DNA of 64,000 nt from DASQFQ01 sp963730115 (lineage in GTDB: Bacteria; Actinomycetota; Thermoleophilia; Solirubrobacterales; Solirubrobacteraceae): NCBI GenBank assembly GCA_963730115.1, contig CAVSQM010000009.1, positions 161,680 to 225,679 on the forward strand, written 5' to 3'. Positions 15,969 through 26,753 of this stretch are shown here, piece by piece. The notes under the pieces are model-generated. The model saw nothing but the letters and a program-made list of their open reading frames with translations, ran no database searches and was not told where the DNA came from. Both the position numbers and the translations under genes were made by a program. The first letter of the stretch is position 1. Each line of letters begins with the position of its first letter.

Positions 15969-16541
15969 GTGACGCCGGTCGTCGGCGTGCTCGCACTGCA
16001 GGGCGACTTCGAGGCCCACGTGCGGATGCTGCGCGAGCTCGGGGCCGAGCCGCGCGAGGTGCGCGTGCCCGCGGATCTCGAGGGGCTCGACGGGCTCGTG
16101 ATGCCCGGCGGCGAGTCGACCACGATGACGCTGGGCATCGAGCGCGAGGGCCTGGCCGACCCGCTGCGCGCGTTCGTGGGCGAGGGCAAGCCCGTGCTCG
16201 GTACCTGCGCGGGCATGATCATGCTCGACCGCGAGCACCTCGGGCTCGCCGACTACACGTGCAAGCGCAACGCGTTCGGCCGCCAGATCCGCTCGTTCGA
16301 GGCCGACCTGCGCATCCCCGGCATCGACGGCGCGCCGGTGCGCGCGGTGTTCATCCGCGCGCCGTGGATCGCCGACGCGGGGGAGGCGGTCGAGATCCTC
16401 GCGTCCGTCGACGGGCACCCGGTCGCCGCTCGGGAGGACAACATGCTCGTCATCTCCTTCCACCCCGAGATCGCGGGCGAGCGGCGGGTGCACGAGCTGT
16501 TCCTGCGCTCGGTGCGCGAGCGCACGGAGGCGGCGGCCTGA
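15969..16541 (+). CDS. pdxT: Pyridoxal 5'-phosphate synthase glutaminase subunit PdxT
   Basis: A 190-residue class I glutamine amidotransferase that supplies ammonia to PdxS. It has VLALQGDFEAH at the N-terminus, MPGGESTTM, the nucleophile Cys in GTCAGMI and the catalytic His in SFHPEI followed by the acidic triad partner. GTG start, four bases after pdxS. Its TGA stop overlaps a CTG that may start the next gene. Confidence 0.96.
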   Translation: MTPVVGVLALQGDFEAHVRMLRELGAEPREVRVPADLEGLDGLVMPGGESTTMTLGIEREGLADPLRAFVGEGKPVLGTCAGMIMLDREHLGLADYTCKRNAFGRQIRSFEADLRIPGIDGAPVRAVFIRAPWIADAGEAVEILASVDGHPVAAREDNMLVISFHPEIAGERRVHELFLRSVRERTEAAA

Positions 16542-17344
16542 GAGCGGCCCTGCTCGGCGCGGCGATGCTGCTCGCCGTGCCGGCCATCGCGCGGGCCGAC
16601 GACCGCTCGCTGCTCGAGCGCTACCGGCCGGTCTACGTCCACGACGCGCGCGACCGCTACCCGGTGGCGGGCGTCGAGGGGCTGCCGGCCAGGTCCTACG
16701 GGCGCGCGGTGGCGGCGCCGGGCGGCGGGCGCTGGCTGCAGTACTGGCGCTGGCACGTGCAGAACCCGCAGGACCGTGGGGTGCTGAAGACCGGGCGCCA
16801 CGAGGGGGACTGGGAGCTCGTGCAGGTGCGGGTCGACCGCTCCGAGCGGCCGGTCGAGGCGGTCTACGCGCAGCACAGCGTCGCCGAGCGCTGCGGCTGG
16901 GCGGCGGTGCGCACGCGCAGCGGGGCGCCGGTCGTCTACCTCGCCAACGGCTCGCACGCCTCCTACTTCCGCCCCGGCGTGCGCGACCGCATGTTCCCCG
17001 ACCCCAACGACGAGGCGGACGGGGTCGGCAGCGTGCAGCGGCCGCCGCTCGAGGTCATCAGCGTCAACGACCCGGGCTGGATGCGCTTCCCCGGCCGCTG
17101 GGGGACGAGCCGGGCGCGCTGGCCGTCGGAGCAGTCGAGCCCGCGCGGCCCGGCGTTCCAGGGCGAGCGCTGGGACGACCCGGTCGCGTTCGCCGCCGGC
17201 GCGAGCGGGTGCAAGGCGGGGCGCTGCGACCGCCGCGGCGAGTGCGACGGGCGCGAGAAGGCGCTGGCCGTCGGCGCGGTGGGCGCGCTCGGCATGGTGG
17301 GCCTGCTCGCGGGGCGCCGCTGGCGCCGGCGCCGGGCCGGGTAG
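16538..17344 (+). CDS. Vps62-like secreted/membrane-anchored protein
   Basis: A signal sequence (RAALLGAAMLLAVPAIARA) is followed by a Vps62/DUF946-like domain: YRPVYVHDARDRYPV, KTGRHEGDWELVQVRV, ANGSHASYF, DEADG and WDDPVAF. The C-terminus has a hydrophobic segment (LAVGAVGALGMVGLLAG) and an Arg-rich tail, suggesting an anchored extracytoplasmic protein. No ATG, GTG or TTG lies upstream of the signal peptide in frame; either CTG 16538, overlapping the pdxT stop as CTGA, or ATG 16565, giving a very short leader, must be the start. Function unknown; the tight link to pdxST may be only transcriptional. Confidence 0.72.
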   Translation: MRAALLGAAMLLAVPAIARADDRSLLERYRPVYVHDARDRYPVAGVEGLPARSYGRAVAAPGGGRWLQYWRWHVQNPQDRGVLKTGRHEGDWELVQVRVDRSERPVEAVYAQHSVAERCGWAAVRTRSGAPVVYLANGSHASYFRPGVRDRMFPDPNDEADGVGSVQRPPLEVISVNDPGWMRFPGRWGTSRARWPSEQSSPRGPAFQGERWDDPVAFAAGASGCKAGRCDRRGECDGREKALAVGAVGALGMVGLLAGRRWRRRRAG

Positions 17345-17424
17345 CCGGCGGCGATGCGCCCGCGGCCGTCCGTTGCCGCGGGGTCGCACGCCACCTGCTG
17401 CGCCGGCGTTGACCGGAGCAGCGG

Positions 17425-17451
17425 GGCGCGGGCGCATCCGGCGCCCGCGCC
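17425..17451 (+). terminator. Probable terminator hairpin after the pdxS-pdxT unit
   Basis: GGCGCGGGCGC (17425-17435) pairs perfectly with GCGCCCGCGCC (17441-17451) around the loop ATCCG: an eleven-pair all-GC stem. It is followed by TTGACCCTTT, only weakly T-rich, as is common in high-GC actinobacteria. The rest of the 17345-17596 gap holds the palindrome GTGATCAC (17517-17524), a possible operator, and nothing else I can identify. Confidence 0.6.
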
Positions 17452-17596
17452 TTGACCCTTTGAACGCCGGGGCCGCGGAGAAGGTGCGCTGTTGCAATTG
17501 CTCAAAGTTGGGAAGTGATCACGAGACGCTGAGCGGCGATACTGCGTGGCGCGTTCGCGGCGTTTGCCGTGGCGGGGCGGCGGCTAAGCCGGAGGC

Positions 17597-18161
17597 ATGC
17601 ACCCTCCGGTCCCCCTCAGCCAGGTCGGCCGCGCGGCCCACGACCTCGGCCTCGCCGGCCTGCTCGGCGGCAACCTCTTCGGACGGCTCGCGCTGCACCC
17701 GTCGGTGACCTCGATCTCCGACGAGCGCGAGCGCGGCAAGGTCGTCAACGCCGCCTGGAAGCGCTACGGCACGGTCAACTCGCTGTCGCTGCTCGCGGTC
17801 ATGGGCGGCTGGGCCGGCGCCCGCGCCGGCGAGGCGGGCGACAGCCGGCTCTCGCCGCCGGAGCGGCGGCTCGCGCGGGCGAAGGACGTGCTGGTCGGCG
17901 TCGTCGCGGTCACCGGCGTGGCCACGGCCGTCGAGGGCGTGCGCTTCTCGCGCGATGCGCCCGGCGGCGCGGTTCCGCTGCGCGACGGCGACCACACCGC
18001 CGACGGGCGCCCCGCCGGTGGCGAAGCGCCGCAAGCAGCGGCTCAACGCGCTCGGCGCGGCGAGCCTCGCGGCGGAGGTGGCGCTCGTGGGCGTCAACGC
18101 CGCGCTCGGCCAGCAGAACTTCCGGCGCCCGCCGGCGCGCCGCCTCCTCCGCCGCCGGTAG
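17597..18161 (+). CDS. Small membrane protein, unknown function; one surplus base near 17995
   Basis: The protein begins MHPPVPLSQVGRAAHDLGLA, with hydrophobic stretches at LAGLLGGNLFGRLAL, VNSLSLLAVMGGWAG and LVGVVAVTGVATAVEGV. After DGDHT the frame becomes low-complexity; dropping one base near 17995 restores KRRKQRLNALGAASLAAEVA and ALGQQNFRRPPARR before TAG at 18159. About 187 residues in all. No family is recognised. It converges on the CsbD gene with two bases between stops. Confidence 0.6.
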
Positions 18162-18163
18162 CC

Positions 18164-18343
18164 CTACTTGCGGTCGGGGTTGACTGCGTCCTTCGCCTTG
18201 TCGGACGCGCCGCCGACAGCGTCCTTCACCTTGCCGGTCGCCTTGTCGACCTTGCCCTCGCGCTTGAGCGAGTCGTCGCCGGTCAGCGACCCTCCTGCCT
18301 CCTTGATGCGGCCCTTCGCGTTGTCCGCCGCTCCGTCACCCAT
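18164..18343 (-). CDS. CsbD-family stress-response protein
   Basis: A 59-residue hydrophilic protein translated directly from the sequence, starting MGDGAADNAKGRIKEAGG and containing KREGKVDKATGKVKDAVGG. This is the repeated K-G-K-D/A pattern of CsbD proteins, which are induced under general stress. The ATG (18343-18341) has AGGAG nine bases upstream. Ends 18 bases outside the downstream P5C dehydrogenase gene, which is on the same strand but upstream of this one. Confidence 0.88.
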   Translation of the reverse strand: MGDGAADNAKGRIKEAGGSLTGDDSLKREGKVDKATGKVKDAVGGASDKAKDAVNPDRK

Positions 18344-18361
18344 GATCGTGCTCCTCTCGTC

Positions 18362-19914
<1,553 letters not shown>

Positions 19915-19918
<4 letters not shown>

Positions 19919-21288
19919 GCCGTGCTCGGCTCGGGCTTCGCGAGCAGCTCCTCGAGCGCCGCGCCGCGTGCCTGCTCCTGGAGGAACGAGTCGTTGCTGG
20001 TGTTCTCGAGCAGCCGCCGGACGAGGTAGGCCATGCCCGCCACGAGGTCGCCGACCGGGCAGTAGGCGCGCACGCGCAGCCCCTGGGCGGCGACCGCGGT
20101 CTGCAGCGGGTCGCCGAGCCCGCGCAGGATCTGCACCTCGAGGTCGGCGTCGTCGCCGCCGGCCAGCCGGTTGTAGGCGATCGCGTGCGAGACCGAGCGC
20201 AGGTTGTGCGAGGCGATCGCGGGCCGCAGGCCGCAGCCCTCGGCGTGGTGGTCGATCAGCCCACGGGTCAGCGCCTCGAAGTTGAGGTCGGAGTCGGCCT
20301 TGACCTCGAACACCGGCGGCTGCCAGCCGTGCTGCACGGCCTCGACGATCTCGTGGTCCCAGTACGCGCCCTTGACGAGCCGCACGGTCAGCGGCTGCTT
20401 GCGGCCGGCGCCGGCGCTGTTGATCCACTCGACGATCGTGTCGAGCGTGCCGGGCGAGTCGCGCAGGTAGGCCTGGAGCACGACGCCCGCCGACGGCCCG
20501 TCGCGGAACTCGTCCTCGGCGAGCAGCGCGAGGATCAGCTCGAGCACGGCGTCGCGCGAGTCGAGCGACTCCATGTCGATGTGCAGGTGCGCGCCGAGCT
20601 CGTGCGCCCGCCGCAGCAGTCCGCGCAGCCGCGCCGCGGCGTCGCGCTGGCCGCGCAGCGGGGCGTCCGGCTTCATCAGCGGGGTGAGCGCCGAGACCTT
20701 CACGGAAAGGTTCGCGCGCGGGAGCTTCCCGAACGAGTCGGTCTCGAGGTGCGGGCGCTCCGGCCACGAGCGCATCGACTCCACGAGCGTGGAGAGCGCC
20801 TCGTCGCAGCGTTCCGCGTAGCGCTGCGCCTCGGCCTGGGTGACGGTCGCCTCGCCGAGCAGGTCGACCGAGGAGGCGACGCCGTCCTTCCACAGGTCGC
20901 GGAACACGCCGAGCGCCTCCTTCGGCGTCTCGCCGACGATGAAGCGGTGCGCCATGTGCTTGACGCCGCGCGCGGCGGCGGCGCCGAGGGCCGTCCGCCC
21001 GGCGCGGCTCGAGCCCATCTTCATCGCCGCGTTGATCGGCGGCGGCGGCTCGCCGACCTCGCCGAGGAACCCCGTGAGGTGGCGCGCGAGGTCGTCGAGG
21101 TTGCGGCAGGCCGGCACGACGTCGACGAAGCGGAACAGCGCGGCCTTCAGCTCCTGGTCCTTGGAGGCGAGCTCCATCGCCTTCTCGTCGGCCGCCTTCA
21201 GCGGGTTACGCGACGAGCGCGGTAACGCCGCGGCCAGCTTGCCACCGACCGCGAACAGCTCCCGTTCGAGCGCGCTTTCCTCCACCAC
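19915..21288 (-). CDS. Proline dehydrogenase (FAD)
   Basis: A 457-residue proline dehydrogenase, the first enzyme of proline catabolism, passing electrons to quinones via FAD. The TIM-barrel signatures are visible: LSVKVSALTPLM, HLHIDMESLDSRD, GVVLQAYLRDS, VRLVKGAYWDHEI and IASHNLRSV. The length exceeds short monofunctional PRODH because of an N-terminal helical region (residues 1-140). GTG start with TATCGT as a -10 box six bases upstream and no clear ribosome site. That -10 overlaps the one for the divergent rpiB-type gene. Coupled by GTGA to the P5C dehydrogenase gene. Confidence 0.93.
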
Positions 21289-21294
21289 GTGCTG

Positions 21295-21304
21295 ACGATA
21301 CCTT
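21295..21304. promoter_or_regulatory. Overlapping divergent -10 boxes between PRODH and rpiB
   Basis: TACCTT (21299-21304) precedes rpiB ATG by seven bases on the plus strand; TATCGT (complement of 21295-21300) precedes the PRODH GTG by six bases on the minus strand. The starts are only 23 bases apart and neither has a ribosome site, so both messages would be leaderless and initiation at one would exclude the other. Confidence 0.5.
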
Positions 21305-21311
21305 CCGTCGT

Positions 21312-21752
21312 ATGAAGATCGCCGTGGCCGCCGACGAACGCACCGGAGTGGCGGACGCCGTGGTCGAGGAGCTGCGCCGCCGCGGGCACGAGCCGATCCC
21401 GCACGGCGCCCTCGCCGAGGACCGCGACGACTGGGCGTGGGCCTCCGAGGCCGCCGCCCGCGACGTCGCCGACGGCCGCGCCGAGCAGGGCGTGGTCTGC
21501 TGCTGGACCGGCACCGGCGCGTCGATCGCCGCCAACAAGGTGCGCGGCATCCGCGCGGCGCTGTGCGGCGACGCCGCCACGGCCGCCGGCGCGCGCAAGT
21601 GGAACGACGCCAACGTGCTCGCGCTGTCGCTGCGGACGACCTCGCCCGCGGTGCTCGAGGAGATCCTCGACGCGTGGTTCGAGACCCGCCCGTCGAAGGA
21701 CATGGACGACCGGGAGAACGTCGAGCACGTGGCCGAGATCGAGACCGCTTAA
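21312..21752 (+). CDS. RpiB/LacA/LacB-family sugar-phosphate isomerase
   Basis: A 146-residue isomerase with MKIAVAADERTG at the N-terminus, the Cys-containing VVCCWTGTGASIAANKVRGIRAALC (catalytic Cys region) and ARKWNDANVLALSLRT. RpiB interconverts ribose 5-phosphate and ribulose 5-phosphate. The RpiB/LacAB subfamilies are not separable with confidence. ATG start preceded by a -10-like TACCTT. The stop TAA overlaps the TAA of the convergent MBL gene in TTAA. Confidence 0.87.
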   Translation: MKIAVAADERTGVADAVVEELRRRGHEPIPHGALAEDRDDWAWASEAAARDVADGRAEQGVVCCWTGTGASIAANKVRGIRAALCGDAATAAGARKWNDANVLALSLRTTSPAVLEEILDAWFETRPSKDMDDRENVEHVAEIETA

Positions 21753-22727
21753 GCGGCCGCGCGGAAGCGCACGATCCCGCCGTGGTCCTGCTGCTCGGTG
21801 ACGCGGCCGTCCTCGAGCAGCAGGTCGACGTGGCCGAGCACCTCGCACAGCGTCAGGTAGGCCTGGGTGACCGCGACATTGCCCCACAGCGACTGCGCGA
21901 TCTCGTAGGCCGAGCGCGGCTGCTCCTCGATCAGGCCGGCGATCTTGTTGGCGCGCCGCTCGTGCAGCGCGAAGCGCTCGTCGATCAGGCTGACGTGGTC
22001 GGTCACCGGCTCGCCGTGGCCGGGGAGCACGACCTCGAGCTCCATGTCGCGCGTCTCCCGCAGCGAGCGCATGTAGGTGATCAGCGCGCGCGGCCGCCCG
22101 CCGCCCGGCTCGCCGGACTTGCCGCCCAGCGGCCGCGAGATGAGCGGGTTGGAGGAGATGTGGGCGATCAGGTGGTCGCCGCCGATCAGCTCGCCCGACG
22201 CGCGGTCGTGGAAGAGCGTGTCGCTCGGCGAGTGCCCGGGGCGGTGCAGCACCTGCAGCGTCCGGTTGGCGAACTCGAGGTCGGAGCCGTCGGCGAGCGG
22301 CGTGCTCACCTTGGTCGAGCCGCCCCAGGCGCGGAACGACCGGGACACCGACCGCAGGGCGGTGACGACGTCGCGCGGGATGCCGTGGCGCAGCATCAGC
22401 GCCTCGGCGAGCTCGTCGTTGCGCTCGGCGTCGGACGCGAAGTCCTCGATCAGCGGCGCCAGCAGGTCGAGCGCGCAGACCTCGGCGCCCGAGCGGCGGG
22501 CGAGGATGTCGACCAGCCCGAGGTGGTCGATGTGCTGGTGGGTGATGACGATCCGCTCGAGGTCCTCGATCCGGTGCCCGTGGCCGGCCAGCGCGCGCTC
22601 CAGCTCGTCGAGCGCCTTGCCCGAGTTCGGCCCGACGTCGAACAGCGTGAGCGGCTCGTCCTCGAGCAGGTAGCAGTTGACGCGGCCCACCTGGAACGGC
22701 GTCGGGATCGACAGCGTGTGAGATCAC
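21749..22727 (-). CDS. MBL-fold metallohydrolase; one surplus base near 22717
   Basis: A metallo-beta-lactamase-fold hydrolase with the metal motif THQHIDHLG, later ligands in HRPGHSPSD and PGHGEPVTDH, and a C-terminal winged-helix-like region typical of the RNase Z/LACTB2-like group. Only the part from GRVNCYLLEDEP is in the main frame. The expected leader starts at GTG 22727, overlapping the phosphomannomutase stop (GTGA); dropping one base near 22717 gives ISHLSIPTPFQVGRVNCYL. If not, GTG 22690 is the only start. Substrate unknown. Confidence 0.82.
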
Positions 22728-24102
22728 GAGCGGATGAGCCCCAGCACCTCGTCGCGCTTGGCCTCCATGTCCTCCTCGGACACGAGCGACTCGAGCGTCA
22801 GCCGCAGCAGCGGCTCGGTGTTGGAGGGGCGCACGTTGAAGTGCCAGTCGTCGTAGTCGACCGAGATGCCGTCGAGCTCGCGCTGGTCGGCGTCGGCGTA
22901 GCGCTCCTTGACCTGCTGCAGCTTCGCCCGCCGGGTCGGAGACCTCGGAGTTGATCTCGCCGGAGATGAAGTACTTCGCGCGGTAGGGCGCGAGCAGCTC
23001 CGACATCGTCGCGCCCTTCTGGCCGAGCAGCTCGAGGATCAGCAGCGCCGGGATCGTGCCGGAGTCGGCGTTGTAGAAGTCGGCGAAGTAGTAGTGGCCG
23101 GAGACCTCGCCGCCGAACACGCCGCCCTCGTCGCGCATGCGGGTCTTGAAGAAGGCGTGGCCGACGCGGTTGACGAGCGCGCGCCCGCCGGCCGCCTCGA
23201 CGGTGTCGGCGACCGCCCGCGAGGCGCGGATGTCGTAGAGGACGTCGGCGCCCGGGTGCTTCTGGAGTATCGACTCCGCGAGCAGGGCGCAGACGAAGTC
23301 GCCGGGCGCGAACTCGCCCCTCTCGTCGATGAAGAAGCAGCGGTCGGCGTCGCCGTCCCACGCGATGCCGAGGTCGGCGCCCTCCTCGCGGACCTTGCGG
23401 ATCACGAACGCGCGATTCTCGGGCAGCAGCGGGTTCGGCTCGTGGTCGGGGAACTCGCCGTCGGGCTCCCAGTAGGTGGGCACGAGCTCGAGCCCGTCGA
23501 GCCGCTCCAGGACCGGGCCGACCATCGGGCCGGCCATGCCGTTGCCGCCGTCGAGCACGAGCTTGCACGGCCGGATGTGCGCGGTGTCGACGAACTTCAG
23601 CGCCGCGTCCTGGAACTCCGCGTAGACGTCGACATCCTCGGTGGATCCGCCGCCGGGCGGGGCGGGAAGGCCCTTCGGCGAGCAGGCGAGCGATGTCGCC
23701 GATCCCGGAGTCGCCGCTCAGCGCCACCGCCCCGCGCTCCACGAGCTTCGCGCCCGTGTACGCCTTCGGGTTGTGCGAGGCGGTGCACATCAGGCCGCCG
23801 TCGAGCTCCCGCGAGCCGACGAGGTAATAGAGCATCTCGGTGCCGACCATCCCGGCGTCGAGCACGTGCGCGCCCTCGGCGACCAGCCCCTCGCGGTAGC
23901 GGGCCGCGAGCTCCGGCGCGGTCAGCCGCATGTCCCGCCCGAGCCCGACCCGCAGCTCGCCCGTCGGCTTGCCCGCCAGGTCGGCCAGCACGCGCGCGAA
24001 CGCCCGCCCGATCCCTTCCGCGACGTCGCCGTCGATCTGCTCGCCGTAGAGCCCGCGGACGTCGTAGGCCTTGAAGATCTCCGGAGGTGGGGAGGTTGGC
24101 AA
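22724..24102 (-). CDS. Phosphomannomutase/phosphoglucomutase; two surplus bases near 23671 and 22931
   Basis: An alpha-D-phosphohexomutase in four domains. It has EIFKAYDVRG at the N-terminus, the phosphoserine loop in CTASHNPKAYTG, the metal loop DGDADR, the sugar loop GEVSGHYYF and the phosphate loop RPSNTEP. The frame breaks twice. Removing one base near 23671 restores AEGLPAPPGGGSTEDVDVY, and one near 22931 restores SDPAAKLQQVKER, giving about 458 residues. It supplies mannose 1-phosphate for nucleotide sugars and glycans. The start is TTG 24102 with TATCCT seven bases upstream, apparently leaderless. It diverges from a GT2 glycosyltransferase. Confidence 0.88.
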
Positions 24103-24109
24103 GCGGCGC

Positions 24110-24119
24110 AGGATACGCT
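24110..24119. promoter_or_regulatory. Overlapping divergent -10 boxes between phosphomannomutase and GT2 genes
   Basis: TATCCT (complement of 24110-24115) lies seven bases before the mutase TTG start; TACGCT (24114-24119) lies eleven bases before the glycosyltransferase ATG. The two hexamers overlap by two bases. No clear -35 boxes are visible. Evidence is the repeated pattern of TANNNT just before start codons in this window. Confidence 0.42.
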
Positions 24120-24130
24120 GCCGCGTTCAC

Positions 24131-24916
24131 ATGCTGGAGACGCACGAGGGCACACTCCCGGCCACGCCGGCCGGCAAGGGCAACGCGAAGGTGATCGTGG
24201 TGATGCCCGCGCGCAACGCCGCGAAGACGCTCGAGGCGACCGTCGACGGCATCCCGAAGGCGTGGGTCGACGAGATCATCCTCGTCGACGACTCCTCGAC
24301 CGACGACACCGTCGAGCTCGCGCGCAGGCTGCCGCTGCACGTCGTGTGGCACCCGCACAACGTCGGCTACGGCGGCAACCAGAAGACCTGTTACCTCGAG
24401 GCGCTCCAGCGCAACGCGGACGTCGTGGTGATGCTCCACCCCGACGGCCAGTACGAGCCGGAGATCATCCCGCGGCTCGTGGCGCCGATCGTGGCCGGCA
24501 AGGCCGACATCGTGCTCGGCTCGCGCTTCCTCGACCCCGACGGCGCACGCAAGGGCGGCATGCCGTGGTGGAAGCGCGGCGCCAACCGCTTCCTGACCGG
24601 CGCCGAGAACCGCCTCATGGGCACCGAGCTCTCCGAGCTCCACACCGGCTACCGGGCGTTCTCGCGCAAGCTGCTGCTCGAGGTCCCGTTCCTGCGCAAC
24701 TCGCTCGACTTCGCGTTCGACACCGAGCTGCTGATGCAGGCCGCGCACTTCGGCTTCCGCTTCCACGAGGTGCCGTGCCCGACGATCTACAACAACGAGG
24801 CGTCGTCGGTGTCGTTCCGGCAGGGCGTCGTCTACGGGGTCAAGTCGCTGGGGGCCGGCGCGCGCCTGGTGCTCCACCGCCGCGGGATCTGGCGGTCCAA
24901 GAAGTTCCAGGCGTGA
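24131..24916 (+). CDS. Family 2 glycosyltransferase (dolichol-phosphate mannosyltransferase-like)
   Basis: A 261-residue GT-A glycosyltransferase: VVMPARNAAKTLEATVDGIP, EIILVDDSSTDDTVELA (nucleotide-binding DDSS), HPHNVGYGGNQKTCYLEA, MLHPDGQYEP and GSRFLDPDGARKGGMP, with an acceptor region HTGYRAFSRK. There is no C-terminal membrane domain. It probably transfers a sugar from a nucleotide donor to a polyprenyl phosphate or glycan. Divergent from the phosphomannomutase gene, which may supply its mannose precursor. It overlaps the following LOG gene by GTGA. Confidence 0.88.
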   Translation: MLETHEGTLPATPAGKGNAKVIVVMPARNAAKTLEATVDGIPKAWVDEIILVDDSSTDDTVELARRLPLHVVWHPHNVGYGGNQKTCYLEALQRNADVVVMLHPDGQYEPEIIPRLVAPIVAGKADIVLGSRFLDPDGARKGGMPWWKRGANRFLTGAENRLMGTELSELHTGYRAFSRKLLLEVPFLRNSLDFAFDTELLMQAAHFGFRFHEVPCPTIYNNEASSVSFRQGVVYGVKSLGAGARLVLHRRGIWRSKKFQA

Positions 24917-25494
24917 AGCGCGTCTGCGTCTTCTCCGGGTCGAGCCCCGGCGCCGACATCGCCTACCGCGCCGCCGCCACCGACCTCGGCCACCAGCTGG
25001 CCGAGCGCGGGATCGAGCTCGTCTACGGCGGCGCGCACGTCGGGCTGATGGGCGCGGTCGCCGACGCCGCGCTGGAGGGCGGTGGCCACGTGATCGGCGT
25101 GATCCCGCAGTCGCTGGTCGACCGCGAGATCGCCCATCCCGAGATCAGCGACCTGCGGATCGTCGACTCGATGCACGAGCGCAAGGCGCTGATGGCCGAC
25201 CTGTCCGACGCCTTCGTCGCGCTGCCGGGCGGCGTCGGGACGCTCGAGGAGCTGTTCGAGGTCTACACCTGGAACCAGCTCGGCCTGCACGCCAAGCCGC
25301 TCGGGCTGTTCAACGTGCGCGGCTACTTCGACGGGCTCGCGCGCTTCCTCGACCACGCCGTCGAGGAGCGCTTCGTCACCCGCGCGCACCGCGCGATGCT
25401 GCTGGTCAGCGAGGACCTGCGCGAGCTGCTCGACGGGCTCGACGCCTGGGAGGCGCCGCGCCAGCCGAAGTGGATCGACCGCGCGCAGACTTGA
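24913..25494 (+). CDS. LOG-family protein (TIGR00730 type)
   Basis: A 193-residue Rossmann-fold protein of the LOG (cytokinin riboside 5'-monophosphate phosphoribohydrolase) family: VCVFSGSSPGADIAYR at the N-terminus, LVYGGAHVGLMG, SMHERKALM and the signature PGGVGTLEELFE. The family hydrolyses N6-modified AMP or other nucleoside monophosphates. The start GTG overlaps the GT2 stop (GTGA). Confidence 0.92.
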   Translation: MKRVCVFSGSSPGADIAYRAAATDLGHQLAERGIELVYGGAHVGLMGAVADAALEGGGHVIGVIPQSLVDREIAHPEISDLRIVDSMHERKALMADLSDAFVALPGGVGTLEELFEVYTWNQLGLHAKPLGLFNVRGYFDGLARFLDHAVEERFVTRAHRAMLLVSEDLRELLDGLDAWEAPRQPKWIDRAQT

Positions 25495-25565
25495 GCGCGC
25501 GGGGGCAGGGCCGCACCTTCGTCGAGAAGCCTTGAGCGGTCGGCGGGGTCCGCCGATCCGATGGC

Positions 25566-26753
25566 GTGGCCGCCACGCTCGAGCACCGCTATGCCTACGC
25601 CGCGCCGTCCGCGCTCGGCGCTGACGGGCTCGCGCTCGCGACCTCGGGCGGCGCCGCGCCGTTCTTCCGCGGCTGGATCCACCGGCCGGCCGCGCGGGCG
25701 GCGGCGATGCTGCTCGTCGCGCGCGTGTCGCGCGCCCGCTACGAGCTGCCGGACGCGAGCCGCCTGACCGACCCGGTCGTCGCGTGCGAGCCGGAGGCCG
25801 TGCGCTTCGAGGCGCTCTCGAGCTGCGCGGGGGTCTACGGGCGGGTGGACCTCGACGTCGCCGAGCTCGACGGCGAGGTCGCGCGGCGCGGCACGACCAA
25901 CGTCGACTTCAACGCCGAGATGCGGGCGCAACTCGCGAAGGTGGGTGACGTGACGCCGCTTCACGTCGAGGTCGGCGCCGAGGCGGTGACCGTCACCTCC
26001 GAGCACGGCGTGGTCGTCGAGCGCAAGGTGGCGCTGCCGGTGCGCTGGGTCAAGGGCTTCGGCGAGGTCGGCGTGGCGCAGAGCCGGCTCGAGCCGCGGC
26101 TCGAGCTGTCCGGTCCGGTGGCCGGCCGGTTCATCCGCGCGCTGCCCAAGGGCTCGCTGGCCGTCTACCACGTGAGCCAGGTCGGCCGCGACGCCTGGAT
26201 CGGCACGACGCCCAAGCCCGGCTCGCTGGCGCTGGGCGGGCCGGAGCGGCTGCGGCTGCTCGAGCCGCTGCTGCGCCATGCGCGGCGGCTGCGGGCGTGG
26301 GGCGACGACTCGGGCGTGAGCGCGTGGGCGCTCGACCTCCCCGGCGCCCGCTTCCACCTCGTGCTCAGCCCGGACGTCTGGCGCGGCTTCTCCGGCGAGG
26401 GCCGGGTGCTCGAGGAGCTGGCGGCCGGCGAGCCGGCGCTCGCCGCGCGGGGCCTGGCGGGCTTCGACCTCGACGCCGGCGGCTTCTACCTGCGCGAGCT
26501 GCCCTACGACCTCGCGCAGGTCGAGGACCTGCATCCGCGGCTGGTGGCCGCACGGCGGCTGGTCGAGAGCGGCGGGGTCCGGCGGGGCGCCCCGGGCGAG
26601 GCGTGGGTGAGCGGCAGCGGGGGCGTCGAGCACCGGGTGCGGCTGGGCGACGCGGCGTGCACCTGCCCGTGGTGGGCGCGCCACGCGGGGGCGCGCGGCC
26701 CGTGCAAGCACGTGCTCGCCGCGCGCATGGCGCTCGAGGGCGATGACGACTGA
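25566..26753 (+). CDS. SWIM zinc-finger protein
   Basis: A 395-residue protein with a C-terminal SWIM-type zinc finger: CTCPWW followed by GPCKHVLAARMA, fitting CxCx(n)CxH. The N-terminal two thirds is uncharacterised (RAYELPDASRL-like and VRWVKGFGEVGVAQSRLEP blocks). SWIM fingers bind nucleic acid or protein. It overlaps the following DUF6493-type gene by 11 bases, a pairing seen in other actinobacteria. GTG start at 25566. Function unknown. Confidence 0.85.
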   Translation: MAATLEHRYAYAAPSALGADGLALATSGGAAPFFRGWIHRPAARAAAMLLVARVSRARYELPDASRLTDPVVACEPEAVRFEALSSCAGVYGRVDLDVAELDGEVARRGTTNVDFNAEMRAQLAKVGDVTPLHVEVGAEAVTVTSEHGVVVERKVALPVRWVKGFGEVGVAQSRLEPRLELSGPVAGRFIRALPKGSLAVYHVSQVGRDAWIGTTPKPGSLALGGPERLRLLEPLLRHARRLRAWGDDSGVSAWALDLPGARFHLVLSPDVWRGFSGEGRVLEELAAGEPALAARGLAGFDLDAGGFYLRELPYDLAQVEDLHPRLVAARRLVESGGVRRGAPGEAWVSGSGGVEHRVRLGDAACTCPWWARHAGARGPCKHVLAARMALEGDDD